In this document: positions 44,556 through 55,204 of the stretch, one piece after another | How positions within the stretch are numbered: position 1 is the first letter of the stretch | How the letters are laid out: each line of letters opens with the position of its first letter | From: Lampris incognitus | Taxonomy: Eukaryota > Chordata > Actinopteri > Lampriformes > Lampridae | Direction: 5' to 3' | DNA: 64,000 nucleotides | Assembly: GCF_029633865.1 (NCBI RefSeq) | Contig: NC_079214.1 | Span: 28,301,833 to 28,365,832 of the forward strand | The notes under the pieces: model-generated | Seen by the model: the letters and a program-made list of their open reading frames with translations, nothing else | What the model was told of the DNA's origin: nothing | The model's database searches: none | Made by a program: the position numbers and the translations under genes

Positions 44556-47500
44556 CTACTCCCCCAGAGCTTGTTCTTGATGAAGCAAGTTACCAACATT
44601 AGTATTACGTCTTAAGAAGTACAGAAACAATCCCCAGATTTTATCAAAAACACTTTGTTTACGTCTAACAATATACATTATCTTTTCCATTGACATGTTT
44701 GAAGCCATTTCTTTAACCCACATACCAATTCTTGGTCCATCAACACTTTTCCAATTAAGAGCAATTACACATTTTGCTTGTAATATACACATATCTGTAA
44801 ATCTGAACTCATTGCTATGTAAATGTGAGGTGGTAGGATATAAACCACGAATAAAAAGCTTTGGACTCAATGGTAATTTCTTTGACAAAATTTGATCAAT
44901 CATATCAACAACATCTTGCCAGAAGGTTTTCACTTCCACACATTCCCATATACAGTGAAACAGCGTCCCCCTTGCCTCACTACACTTAATACAGGTATCA
45001 GGAATATTGTCATTAAACTTGTGCAATTTAACAGGAGTTATATATGTACGCATCAGCCATTTATACTGTAGAAGCTTTAGGTTGCTGCTAACTGTCGGTC
45101 TCCGGGCCTCTTTACATGCCTCACTCCATTCTTCTAAAGATATTTCCTCCTCTATATCTCCCTCCCATAATCTCAGTTTTGTCTCTGATGATTCATCAGA
45201 TCCAGATACAAATAAGTCATACATAGTTGAAATTAAACCTTTATCATAACAGTGTTTTGTGACTGCAACTTCTAATATAGAAATGGTAGGAATGTCTAAT
45301 GAATGGCTTTGACAGGATATAAAACTCCTTAGCTGAAGATATTTGAAAAAATGATTCCTTGGAATGTCATATTTGGTAGACATTTCCTCAAAGGACATGA
45401 ATACTTCAACCTCCTCCCTGTACGTGTCTTGCACTTTCCTTAACCCCTTTTCAGCCCATAATTTAACTCCCCTATCATTTTGCCCTGGTTTGAAATTGGC
45501 ATTACCCCAAACAGGACTGAAGCGTGACCGGGACATATTTATATTCACATACTTACAAGCATCGAACCAAACATCAATCATATTCAATATTATAGGGTTG
45601 TCTGTATTTTTCTTCAGATATTTACGGTCTGCTGAATACAAATACAGGTGCAATGGTAAGCCCGGTTTAACAGAGCAGGCTTCCAGATCAATCCAGGCTG
45701 GGGGACTTCCAGATGAGAAGTAAAACATAATTAATTGTGCTGCCCAGTAATACCATTGGATATTTGGACATTTCAGGCCTCCTCAATCATATGGTAGATA
45801 AAATAAAGATAGACGTAATCTAGGACGTTTATTTTGCCAAATAAAGTTGGTAAACAGTTTCTTGATTTTCGTGAACAAAGATGAAGGAGGGGGTAGGGGG
45901 ATATTCTGGAACAAATAAAGAAATTTGGGAAGTATATTCATCTTTAGGATATTAATCCTGCCAATCATTGAAATAGGTAAGGATGTCCAACGCTCTATCG
46001 AAGCAATACTAGCGTCCAGGATGGGCTCATAATTTGACTGAGCAATCTTATTCACCTCAGGGACAATTTTTATTCCCAGATATGTAAATGTGTCTGTTGG
46101 GTTGAAGGTAGAAGCATAAACAAGACCATTCTTCCTCTCCGTTTCATTCAGTAACATTATAGATGATTTGGAGTAATTAACTTTATAACTGGATATTTTC
46201 CCAAATGATTCAATAAGGCTTAGGAGCGCTGGGATAGATTTATGCAGATTTTTAAGCATTAATATCACATCATCGGCGAAAAGTGCTACCCTTTGCTCCA
46301 GATGTCCCTCTCAAATTCCATAAATATCGCTGTGTGTCCTCACCGCTATAGCAAATGGTTCTATCGCTAGGATAAAAAGTAAAGGCGATAAAGGGCTCCC
46401 TTGAGGGCAACTTCTACAAATGTTAAAAGGTTTAGAAACCTTACTATTCGTCAAAACTTCTGCAGTAAGCCCTGTACAAAGCAATCTTACCCATTTGATA
46501 AATGTATCCCCAAGGCCAAATCGTGTTAACACCTCAAACAGATAAGGCCATTCAACACGGTCGAAGGCCTTCTCTGCCTCAAGTGAAAGTAAGGCCGTGT
46601 CAGGCGCCTCCCTCTGACTGTATAAAATATTGAGCACTCGTCTAACGTTATGAAAACCTTGTCTCCCTTGAATGAATCCGTTCTGGTCTTCCCCCACTAC
46701 TCTAGGTAGAAGATCCTCCAATTTTCTTGCAAGAATTTTACAGAGTATTTTTGTATCAGAATTTAGGAGACTAATTGGACGCATATTTTCACATTTTGTA
46801 TTTGGTTTCCCCGGTTTTGGGAGTAAAGTGATTAGGGCGCCCCTCATAGATGTAGGGAGAAGACCATTCTCAAAGGATTCCTGAAACATCTCCAAGAGGG
46901 GTGGTATTAATTTGGTTTGAAATTTTTTATAAATATCTATAGGGATGCCATCTGGACCCGCTGATCTTCCAGCCTGCATACACCCAATTGCTTCTGCAAT
47001 TTCCAATGCAGTTACATCTTGATCTAATACTCTACGTTCCTCTTCCGAAATTTTAGGAATATTAAGATTGTCTAGGAATTGTGTTTGCGTGTCCAGATTA
47101 GGAGAGCACTCAGAGCTGTATAATTTCCCGTAGAAGTCTCTAAAGGCTTCATTAATCTCTGTCGGGTCCACTATAGTTCTACCACTTGGGACTTCAATAC
47201 AATTAATAGACCTTTCTGTTTGTTGTTGTTTAATGCGCCATGCTAGAAGTTTTCCGGGCTTTCCCCCCGATCATAGTAGGACTGTTTGAGTCTCATTAAA
47301 TCAGCAGCCGCTTTATTAGCTGCCAGTTCATTGTACTGTGCTCTAAGCAGTAGCAGTCTTGTATGAACATCTGTAGGTATATTTCTATTATTATATATTT
47401 CTGTTTCCAGTTTTTTAATTTCCTCATCTAATGTCTTCATTTCAAGTCGTGTAGCCTTTTTCTTGGAACTAGTGAAGGAAATTATTTGGCCCCTGATAAA

Positions 47501-48378
47501 GGCTTTGAAAGCCTCCCACCTTGTGCTAGCAGAAGTCTGGGACTTGTTACATTCAAAATACAGGTCAATCTGCTTATCTAAGAAATCTATGAATGTAGGA
47601 TCCGCAAGCCACCCGGGTTGAAAACGCCATCTCGGGGGGGTCGCACACTAAGTTATTATCTTCATAGGTCAAGGATACTGCAGCGTGGTCAGACAGAACT
47701 ATACTACTATAATGACATTCATCTATTTTGGAGACAAGTAGCGCTGAAACCAAAAAGTAGTCTATGCGTGAGTGAGTTCTATGAGTACCGGAATAGCAGG
47801 AATATTCTACTGCGTTCAGTTTACCATGCCTCCAAACATCAAACAGATTCAATTCCCTCATAAAATGGTGTATCGTCTTTCTGGACTTACTGTGGGTATC
47901 ATCTAAACCAGTTGACCTGTCTTTTGAAGGATCTAACATACAGTTAAAGTCACCAGCTATTATGTATTTCCCAGGATGATTTGAAGCAGTCAAAAACAGA
48001 CTATTATAGAATTTAGAGTCATCTTCATTGGGGCCGTAAACATTTATCAAAGTTAAGGTTTCAGATAATAACCTACCCTGGACTATAATATACCTCCCTG
48101 CAGGGTCCTTAACTACGTGCTGTACCCGTAATGGAACCGATTTATGAATTAGTATCATAACCCCTCTAGCATGAGTGGTGTAAGGAGCAGACAACACTTG
48201 ACCCTGCCATCGTCTTGCTATTTTGGGAACGTCCTCATCCACCATGTGTGTTTCTTGTAAAAAAAACGATTTTTGATTTCAAGGATTTTATCCTGCTCAT
48301 TACCTGCTTCACCTTTGTGAGTTTGATCAAACCCCTACAATTCCACGAAGTAAATTTTACCTTGCAACTCTCTGACAT
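44556..48378 (-). pseudogene. L1 ORF2: endonuclease-reverse transcriptase, decayed
   Basis: The start is probably ATG at 48376-48378, followed by the AP endonuclease (FTSWNCRGL, then after a T-run frameshift LQETH-like; GDFNCML, THSRIDYFLV and LSDHAAV at 47574-48245). RT follows at 46311-47171: [34 protein letters not shown]. Motif A reads SLEAEKAFD, with Glu for the usual catalytic Asp. A CGA-to-TGA type stop near 46315 precedes the intact FADD box (about 46270). The C-terminal frame 44556-45728 ends with a Cys-rich motif (CIKCSEARGTLFHCIWEC). At least three frame breaks make it inactive. Confidence 0.85.
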
Positions 48379-49084
48379 TGATTCCGGTATATTATATTAG
48401 GAACCGTAGTGAAGAAGTACTTTGACAAACCACACCCACTGATGAAAGAATAAATAATAAAATGAAACCACAAAAACCCACCCTCAACCCCATACAAACC
48501 TAAAGTCCAGGAACTCTGGACATCCCCTCCCATCCCACGTTTAACTACCGCTAAAACGAGTTTCTCTACCTTTTCTTTTCTTCTCGCTCCAGCTCGCTAT
48601 CTTACTTTTTTTAAATACTAATCACACATAACATCAGTAATGAACTGTGCAACGCTTACAACATGTAGGCATATGTAACATTAACCACCCGAACACATAC
48701 ACAAACCTGGAACCCGTGCATGTAGACTGGAAGACGAGGAGAGGGAAAAGTCTGTAGCCTGGTCACAAGAATCCGCGATGCACTGGGCCTTCCTTCCTCC
48801 AACAGGCGCATAAACCGATGATGACTCTGTCCCTTAGGCCTAGGCCTACTTGCATGTGCCCATGTCATTTCGGCTGGTGCTTGGACATTGTCTCTCATTC
48901 AGGGTTAAGGGCATTCCACAAAAGCTGAATAGTCTAGCTATAAACGAGACTCCGTCCTGTCCAGGTAGAAAAATAAAGCCTAAACAAAAACAAAATGGCA
49001 ACAGCCCGAACACGTAGCTACATCTTTCGTGTAAATGGAAATAAAATAAAATAAAGTGGGCTTAATAGCCTACTGCGTCAGTCC

Positions 49085-49981
49085 TTATCTGAGGGATTGA
49101 ATAAACCTCTCCACTTCTGCTGGGGTTTGAAAGGTGTGGGGTCTCTCGTCGTGTGTTACCAGGAGCCGGGCTGGAAAGATGATTCTGTGCTTGTGGATCC
49201 CCCGGTCTCTCAGCTTCTTCCGGACCTGATCGTAGTCGCGCTGCATCTTGTGCACCCCAGCAGAGAGGTCGATGTGAAAACCGACCGGCGTGTTCTTGTA
49301 AAGGACCTGTCCCTTGGTTTTGGCTGCCTTTAGTACTCGCTCCCTATCCTTAAAGTTTATGAACCTCATGATCAATGTCCTTGGACGACCCGTGCGAGAG
49401 TCTACCGGAACGCCGATTCTATGAGCCCGCTCCACCACCAAGCCCTCCCGCGGATCCATGTTCAGAGCCTCCGGCAACCACTTCTCCAAAAATGCAGGTG
49501 CATCCTGGCCCTCTTCTTTCTCCGGTAGGCCCCCCAACCTTACGTTATTTCGCCGACTCCTGCATTCCAAGTCCTCCACTTTGTCAGTAAGGCTTTTGAC
49601 GGTGCTTTCCAGCGTGCTAACTCGGGGTGTTAGCTTCTTAACGTCGTCCTCCACGTCAGAAATCCGTTGTTCGGCCTGTTCCATGCGACCCATGCATTCC
49701 TGTATTTGTTTCTTTACATCCGCAATTGTCGCTTGCACTCCATCAATTTTCTTGTAAAGTCCACTTTTCAAAGACTGTATGGCTTTCATGATATCTTGGT
49801 TGCTATTCTTATCTGTGTCTAACATTTCGTCATCTTCTTCCTCGTGGTTGTCTTCTTCGTTAGCCATATTTTCAACCTGCATGGCGTCGCTAACCTTGTC
49901 AGCCTCTTCCTCGTGTCGCGATTTCCTTTTCTCCTTCTCTTTTTCTCTCTTTGGCTTTTCTTTCGGGTTTTTCCCTGACAT
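49085..49981 (-). CDS. L1 ORF1 protein, intact frame
   Basis: The 298-residue product has the L1 ORF1p layout: a highly charged Lys/Glu-rich N-terminus (1-60), a heptad coiled coil (about 62-140), then the RNA-binding domain starting CRSRRNNVRLGGLPEKEEG and continuing through VERAHRI, RTLIMRFINFKDRERVL, and a C-terminal domain to FIQSLR. ORF1p trimers bind L1 RNA and act as chaperones in the ribonucleoprotein (family knowledge). The frame is uninterrupted although ORF2 is broken. The start is the first ATG after the short leader. Confidence 0.85.
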   Translation of the reverse strand: MSGKNPKEKPKREKEKEKRKSRHEEEADKVSDAMQVENMANEEDNHEEEDDEMLDTDKNSNQDIMKAIQSLKSGLYKKIDGVQATIADVKKQIQECMGRMEQAEQRISDVEDDVKKLTPRVSTLESTVKSLTDKVEDLECRSRRNNVRLGGLPEKEEGQDAPAFLEKWLPEALNMDPREGLVVERAHRIGVPVDSRTGRPRTLIMRFINFKDRERVLKAAKTKGQVLYKNTPVGFHIDLSAGVHKMQRDYDQVRKKLRDRGIHKHRIIFPARLLVTHDERPHTFQTPAEVERFIQSLR

Positions 49982-50142
49982 TTTAGTTCTGGGTACTCTT
50001 ATACATGTATTGCGTGACTTTAGACAAGATTCGGATTAGTATTGTAGGATTAATTTACACGGTAGCTGCAGAGCTTGAGATGTGCGACCTCCTAGTCCCT
50101 CGCCATAACCGGAAGTCCTAACATTGTTCCACAAGCAGCTAC

Positions 50143-50590
50143 TCTTTAAATGTTTGTTTTTGAACACCAAGAACTTCTAGTTTGTGAAGTTAAAACAGGT
50201 GACCTTCTTAAGTCTATATCTAACCATGTATCCTGGGTGTGTCCTAAATTCTTCACTACCACTCGTCTCATCCATTACCACACTACCACCTTCAGTATAT
50301 ATTGGCAACTTTATTTTCATTTGGGATGTCATTTTTTATCTAATCTTAAAGATAAATTTTGAAATTGCATACGGTTTTACCTTTCAGTTATTGCCTGCCC
50401 GGGTGACTTAAGTCGCAGCCTAATAGGGCTCCCTTTATAAGATCGTGACCGATTCTAAACATATCCTTTCTGCTGAATTAAGGAACTTTATTGCTAAAAC
50501 TTTTTTTTTTTTCTGGTGCCATGTTTTCCGTTTTTGGGTAGAAAGGCTGAATCCAGATGTCCACCCTCCGGACTTGCAGGCTGAGCCCTC
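50143..50590. other. Unassigned sequence right of L1
   Basis: Frames at 50150-50411 have no recognisable domain. A T run is at 50501-50511. Nothing can be supported here. Confidence 0.5.
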
Positions 50591-50593
50591 ACA

Positions 50594-50721
50594 GACGTCA
50601 GTGGTATGTACTGTGATGTGTTCACCGTCATCACGTCAAGTCTGTGAGGGTGCGAGACTGCAAGGCTATAAAACCCGCTGGTAGACAGGCCATATGTCTG
50701 TTCACTCGTTGCTATGGAAAC
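50594..50721 (+). promoter_or_regulatory. Candidate compact promoter: CRE-like, TATA, X-box-like
   Basis: AGACGTCA (50593-50600) and TCACGTCA (50631-50638) each match the CRE palindrome at seven of eight bases. TATAAAA is at 50667-50673. GTTGCTATGGAAAC (50708-50721) resembles an RFX X-box. They lie in order upstream of a short ORF. Chance occurrence cannot be excluded for any one of them; the spacing is what makes the group notable. Confidence 0.35.
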
Positions 50722-50742
50722 GTTCGAGCGACAGCTACAATC

Positions 50743-50862
50743 ATGTACACAGTGATCGCTGCAGCACTTGTGATCCTGGTACTCCTTACACGCTACCAGG
50801 GGCATTTCACGCTTTATCTCCCATTTCTATTCGGCTTGTTCACCCGACACAAGACCATTTAG
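50743..50862 (+). CDS. Candidate 39-residue membrane microprotein
   Basis: The frame from ATG 50743 (A at -3) encodes a hydrophobic peptide with a segment AALVILVLL (about 7-15), then YQGHF and a second hydrophobic stretch LYLPFLFGLF (about 24-33), ending RHKTI. It lies about 70 bp after a TATA box and 47 bp before an AATAAA (50910-50915), so it would be a single-exon transcript of about 250 bases. I do not recognise the peptide and it is not an evident member of the sarcolipin/phospholamban group. It could equally be a chance frame in unique DNA. An in-frame ATG further up (50644) lies before the TATA box and is less likely to be used. Confidence 0.3.
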   Translation: MYTVIAAALVILVLLTRYQGHFTLYLPFLFGLFTRHKTI

Positions 50863-51550
50863 CATCATTTCATTGAGAATTTTTCTAGGAAGAATCCACA
50901 ATATTCCACAATAAAACAGTAAATGATTCTACAGAAATTGCTCTTTAATGTTCTTGTAAAATGCATAATGAAACATGTGCCACTAAGTCGTGCATAGCTT
51001 TTGATAGGCTGCAATAAAAAATGGATTTTGATTACCTCTATATGCTACATTTCTACATATTTCTGCATCATGATGTGGTTTAATATTATTTCTGGCCCAC
51101 ATGATTCAATTAACTGTCTAATACGGTAATTGATATACACATTCATAATACAGTGCATCCGGAAAGTATTCACACCGCTTCACTTTCCCCACATTTTGAT
51201 ATGTTACAGCCTTATTCCAAAATGGATTGAATTCCTTTTTTTCTCTCATCAATCTACACACAATACCCCATAATGACAAAGTGAAAAAGGTTTTGTAGAA
51301 ATTTTTGCAAATTTATTAAAAATAAAAAACTGAAATTTGCATGTACATAAGTATTCACAACCTTTGCTATGACACTCAAAATTGAGCTCAGGTTCATCCT
51401 GTTTCCACTGATCATCCTTGAGATGTTTCTACATCTTGATTGAAGTCCACCTGTAGTAAATTCAATTGATTGAACATGATTTGGAAAGGCACACACCTGT
51501 CTATATAAGGTCCCACTGTTGACAGTGCATGTCAGAGCAGAAACCAAGCC

Positions 51551-53036
51551 ATGGAGTCAAAGGAATTGTCTGTGGACCTCCGAGACAGGATTGTATCGAG
51601 GTACAGATCTGGGGAAGGGTACAAAAATATGTCTACAGCTTTGAAGGTCCCGAAGAGCACAGTGGTCTCCATCATTCGTAAATGGAAGAAGTTTGGATCC
51701 ACCAGGACTCTTCCTAGAGCTGGCCACCCAGCCAAACTGAGCAATCGGGGGAGAAGGGTGTGGAGTACAAAATGTACTCCATATGCACTCCGTATGTACT
51801 CTGTAGTTTTCCACTTCTCTATGTGTATGAAACTTCTCACTCACTGCAGACACACATACCAACTGTTATCATGCTTGCCTCCCCATTGCCACATCCCAGG
51901 AACTGCCTGGTACAGCAAAGACAGGTGCAACAGACCCACAGACACACACCGGACACAGGACATGATTAACGTAGATGTTTTCCTGCATTCCTTTGTAAGA
52001 TAACACCTTGGTTAATGCAAGGAACATAGGGTATGATGCGACGGACTGCTCTATAAAAAAACCACTACCTCCAGCTCAAGTTAGAGCATATCCTCACAGA
52101 CTGACTTCTGTGACTATATGACTCTCCATCTGCAGATGCATTAAATATTTTCTGTTTGCTCCAGTATTTGTCCGAGGATTATTCTCCCCAGAGGTTGCTG
52201 GGGCAAGAGCCCATTAAAAGGGTAAGAAAAATCCACAACAAGGGCCTTGGTCAGGGAGGTGACCAAGAACCCGATGATAACTCTGACAGAGCTCCAGCAT
52301 TCCTCTATGGAGATGGGAGACCCTTCCAGAAGGACAACCATCTCTGCAGCACTCCACCAATCAGGCCTTTATGGTAGAGTGGCCAGACGGAAGCCTCTGC
52401 TCAGTAAAAGGCACATGACAGCCCGCTTGGAGTTTGCCAGAAAGCACCTAAAGGACTCTCAGACCATGAGAAACAAGATTCTCTGGTCTGATGAAACCAA
52501 GATTGAACTCTTTGGCCTGAATGCCAAACGTCATGCCTGGAGGAAACCAGGCACCTCTCATCACCTTGCTAATACCATCCCTACAGTGAAGCATGGTGGT
52601 GGCAGCATCATGCTGTGGGGATGTTTTTCAGCGGCAGGAACTGGGAGACTAGTCAGGATCGAGGGAAAGATGAATGGAGCAAAGTACAGAGAGATCCTTG
52701 ATGAAAACCTGCTCCAGAGTGCTCAGGACCTCAGACTGGGGCGAAGGTTTACCTTTCAACACGACAACGACCCTAAGCACACAGCCAAGACAACGAAGGA
52801 GTGGCTTCGGGACAAGTCTGTGAATGTCCTTGAGTGGCCCAGCTAGAGCCGACTTGAACCCCATTGAACATCTCTGGAAAGACCTGAAAATAGCTGTGCA
52901 GCGACGCTCCCCATCTAACCTTACAGAGCTCAAGAGGATCTGCAGAGAAGAATGGGAGAAATACCCCAAATATAGGTGTGCCAAGCTTGTAGCTTCATAC
53001 CCAAGAAGACTTGAGGCTGTAATCGCTGCCAAGTAA
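51551..53036 (+). pseudogene. Tc1 transposase (DD34E), split by LTR-like insert
   Basis: The N-terminal part (51551-51758) starts MESKELSVDLRDRIVSRYRS and has two helix-turn-helix units (GYKNMSTALKVPKSTVVSII; GHPAKLSNRGRR). After the insert, 52247-52846 continues [19 protein letters not shown] with Asp in [12 protein letters not shown] and Asp in [12 protein letters not shown] two-base deletion and a TAG stop at about 52842-52852 hit the SPDLNP region. The catalytic Glu (NPIEHLWKDL) resumes in another frame (52855-53036), and the protein ends RRLEAVIAAK. No active protein can be made. Confidence 0.9.
51759..52239 (+). mobile_element. 481-bp solo-LTR-like insertion in Tc1
   Basis: It is flanked by AAGGG on both sides (51754-51758, 52240-52244). 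It starts TGTGGAGTAC and ends near TCCACAAC, so TGTGGA/TCCACA are inverted. It contains a TATA-like CTATAAAAAAAC (about 52051-52062) and ATTAAA (about 52141), as in a U3-R structure. No coding frame. The family is unknown; no related internal region is in the window. Confidence 0.65.
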
Positions 53037-53282
53037 AGGGTGTGAATACTTATGTACATGCAATATTTCAGTTTTTTATTTTTAATAAATTTGCAAAAAT
53101 TTCTACAAAACCTTTATCGCTTTGTCATTATGGGGTATTGTATGTAGATTGAGGAGAAAAAAATGAATTTAATCCATTTTGGAATAAGGCTGTAACATAA
53201 CAAAATGTGGGGAAAGAGAAGGGGTGTGAATACTTTCCGGATGCACTGTAGGTTCAGGTTTTTTTTTAGTCTGCAATTGGAA

Positions 53283-53480
53283 AACTACCTAAAGACGCCT
53301 TGGAAAGATTTAAGCTAAATATGGAATATTTTTGTGATTCATCTAGAGAAACTATATTTCATTTGTTTTTTCACTGTGCCCATTCAAAATTATTTTGGAT
53401 TGATATGCAATACTTTATAAATGGCATTCAATTATTTAATAAAAATTGAAATATTTTTTGTATATTGTAACATGTTCTCA
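53283..53480 (+). pseudogene. L1 ORF2 C-terminal fragment
   Basis: The plus-strand frame reads LNMEYFCDSSRETIFHLFFH, CAHSKLFWIDMQYFING, the Cys/His module near the end of L1-type ORF2 proteins. It is a short remnant between the Tc1 element and AT-rich DNA. Confidence 0.55.
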
Positions 53481-53890
53481 TTTTCAAGTATTTACAGACA
53501 CATATGTTGTAATATAAAAAAATGTTACAATGTAAAACACAATTATAAATTAAACCCATTTCTATTCAGATTCCCATTTTATTTAATAATTAAATTGAAT
53601 CAGCTTATATAGGTACACATCATATACATAGGCCCAATGAAGAAAAAGTAGCCTATTTAAGTGAAAAATGATCTGGGGAATGTTGGCCTTTGTAACTAGA
53701 GGTTTAGCGGCATTATTACCTGAAGCACCTTGGTGGCTAATGTCAAAATCACAATTGCACAATGTGCAAAATGCATGGTCTGGCAGTTTTGAGGGGCGGC
53801 GGCACGGCCATTGCTCCTGATATTTTGCGAGGAACTTTTGGGGAGCATGGACTCACTTCTTTCTAGTGGGTCTGCTGCTCTCTCCTTGTC

Positions 53891-53908
53891 TTGTATTGCT
53901 TCGGCAAT

Positions 53909-53940
<32 letters not shown>

Positions 53941-53975
53941 AGCATGGCCCCTGCGCAAGGATGACACGCAAAATT
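53891..53975 (+). pseudogene. Retrocopied U6 snRNA, 3'-truncated
   Basis: The segment matches U6 snRNA from its 5' stem (GCTTCGGCA) through TACTAAAATTGGAACGATAC and GCATGGCCCCTGCGCAAGGA to GACACGCAAAATT. It has one base lost after AGAAGAT. The U6 3' domain and terminator are missing. Flanks CTCTCTCCTTGTC (53878-53890) and CTCTCTCCTTATC (53976-53988) form a 13-bp target duplication, so it was inserted by LINE machinery. It is not a functional gene: the 5' bases are altered and no upstream U6 promoter elements are seen. Confidence 0.88.
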
Positions 53976-53988
53976 CTCTCTCCTTATC

Positions 53989-54707
53989 AGTATCTTCGTC
54001 GTCTGTTGTCATAACTTCGTAACTGCAAAACTGGTTAGGACACACACCCATAAACCGTCCTCACTTGAGGAAGCAGTCAGCCGGAGTGGAGGGGGAACGA
54101 GAGGAGAGATAAATTCGATGGCGTGTTGCTGTCGATTTGCAGTCTCTTGAAAGGACATTAGGCATTTGCCAATCATGCGTGCTTGATATTTAGGTGAAGG
54201 TGAGGGGGGGGGTGAATCTGGCGCTTCGATTGGTCGAATTCTTCCTCTTTTGCTTTTCGGCAGGCTAGACACTGCTGCCTTATTCTGGTAGACTTGAGTA
54301 CTGCACGTGCAATTGAAATCGTTGGCGTCAGCAGCTTTTTTTGCGTAGTTTGAGTGACAAATCGTACCCGCGTACTTTGATGTCAAAATGCGTACCTGCT
54401 ACGCAAAATGCGTGACGCGCGCATGCGCGACATGGCAATAACAAGAACCAGGTCGATGCGGGGAAGGAGAACCAAAAAGTCCCACTTCACCTGAACATAA
54501 CACAAGCAAAGAAAGATGAAACAGAACAACATAAAGTGAAATTAAAAAGGACACTGTGCTTGTCTAATCTTCTGCGTCCTCTGATGTGACTTGGTCCGAT
54601 ACCACCGGTTACCACAGTCCATGCGTGTTGCCACGTACACAAATGAAAAAGATGGCACCTTCAAATCATAATCCATCTAAAAGGTGAGTATTCTGCCCTA
54701 GCAATTG
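53989..54707. other. Unassigned sequence with CpG-rich patch
   Basis: A minus-strand frame (54009-54386, 125 codons) shows no recognisable domain, and its upstream part is repeat-like. A CpG-rich patch is at about 54400-54440. Nothing further can be supported. Confidence 0.45.
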
Positions 54708-54841
54708 TGTCCTAACAAGGCGTAGGCAGATGGCGAACGAGAATGAATGTAGCTCGAGCTTGACATCTTCTTCAAATGGAAGTTTATTGGAGACTTTACT
54801 CCATACATTCGTTTTTCCCTTTTTTGCCCCCATAAAACTAA

Positions 54842-54976
54842 TGTAAACTACTAATAAAACACATTAGTCCCTAGCTAACGGGTCTGACCCTTAGGCCGAG
54901 CGGTTAGTGATGTCGCCTTGTGGTGCAGTACACCCCGTATCGAATCCCGCACCGGGCAAGAAAATAACCGGTTACA
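54842..54976 (+). repeat. Left terminal repeat with tRNA-like Pol III boxes
   Basis: The 135-bp left copy. Its A box is damaged (TTAGGCCGAGCGG), while the B box GTATCGAATCC is kept. Distance between the boxes is about 45 bp, within the range for tRNA genes. It differs from the right copy at six positions. Confidence 0.75.
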
Positions 54977-55069
54977 TTGGTGGGATCCGGAAGTGTGCAG
55001 ATCCTCTGAAGTCTCTTCGGAGCGCGGGAAGAACAAGCGCGAGGGCACGCTTCCGGGGAGGGTGACGAC

Positions 55070-55204
55070 TGTAAACTACTAATAAGACACATTAGTCCCT
55101 AGCTAACGGGTCTGACCCTTTAGCCGAGCGGTTAGTAATGTCGCCTTGTGGTGCAGTACACCCCGTATCGAATCCCGCACCGGTCAAGAAAATAACCGGC
55201 TACA
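55070..55204 (+). repeat. Right terminal repeat with tRNA-like Pol III boxes
   Basis: The 135-bp right copy with an intact A box (TAGCCGAGCGG) and B-box-like GTATCGAATCC. The tRNA-like part resembles tRNA-derived SINE heads. It does not show a full cloverleaf that I can support. Confidence 0.75.

Larger units (their letters stand above)
44261..50142 (-). mobile_element. Full-length L1 retrotransposon, minus
   Basis: The element spans 44273-50130 (5.86 kb) between ACAAGCAGTTAC (44261-44272) and ACAAGCAGCTAC (50131-50142), a 12-bp target duplication with one mismatch. The poly-A end is at 44273-44280 (a T run on this strand). The 5' end, near 50130, has an ACTTCCGGTTATGGCG-type start and a short 5' leader of about 150 bp. 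ORF1 is open; ORF2 is broken. An inter-ORF gap of about 700 bp (48379-49084) has no recognised content. Confidence 0.9.
51151..53248 (+). mobile_element. Tc1/mariner element, complete ends, interrupted
   Basis: Inverted repeats of about 210 bp (51151-51360 and 53039-53248) start CAGTGCATCCGGAAAGTATT and end in its complement. They are flanked by TA on both sides (51149-51150, 53249-53250). The total is 2098 bp; subtracting the 481-bp insert and its 5-bp target duplication leaves 1612 bp, the normal Tc1 size. The transposase is broken. Confidence 0.92.

Noticed and set aside
49375-50039. Plus-strand Ser-rich frames opposite L1 ORF1
   Set aside because: They are antisense shadows of the intact ORF1 coiled-coil region.
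50143-50411. Frames of 70-75 codons right of L1
   Set aside because: No domain is seen. The peptide resembles no family I know and lacks any splice or promoter context.
51532-51862. Minus-strand 101-102 codon frames
   Set aside because: They are antisense to the Tc1 transposase start and run into the LTR-like insert.
54009-54386. 125-codon minus-strand frame as a gene
   Set aside because: No domain is recognised. The upstream part is low-complexity and CpG-rich, and no splice or promoter evidence is visible.
54880-55180. Two genuine tRNA genes
   Set aside because: A and B boxes are present, but no full cloverleaf, anticodon arm or T-run terminator is evident. They sit in terminal direct repeats of a mobile element.
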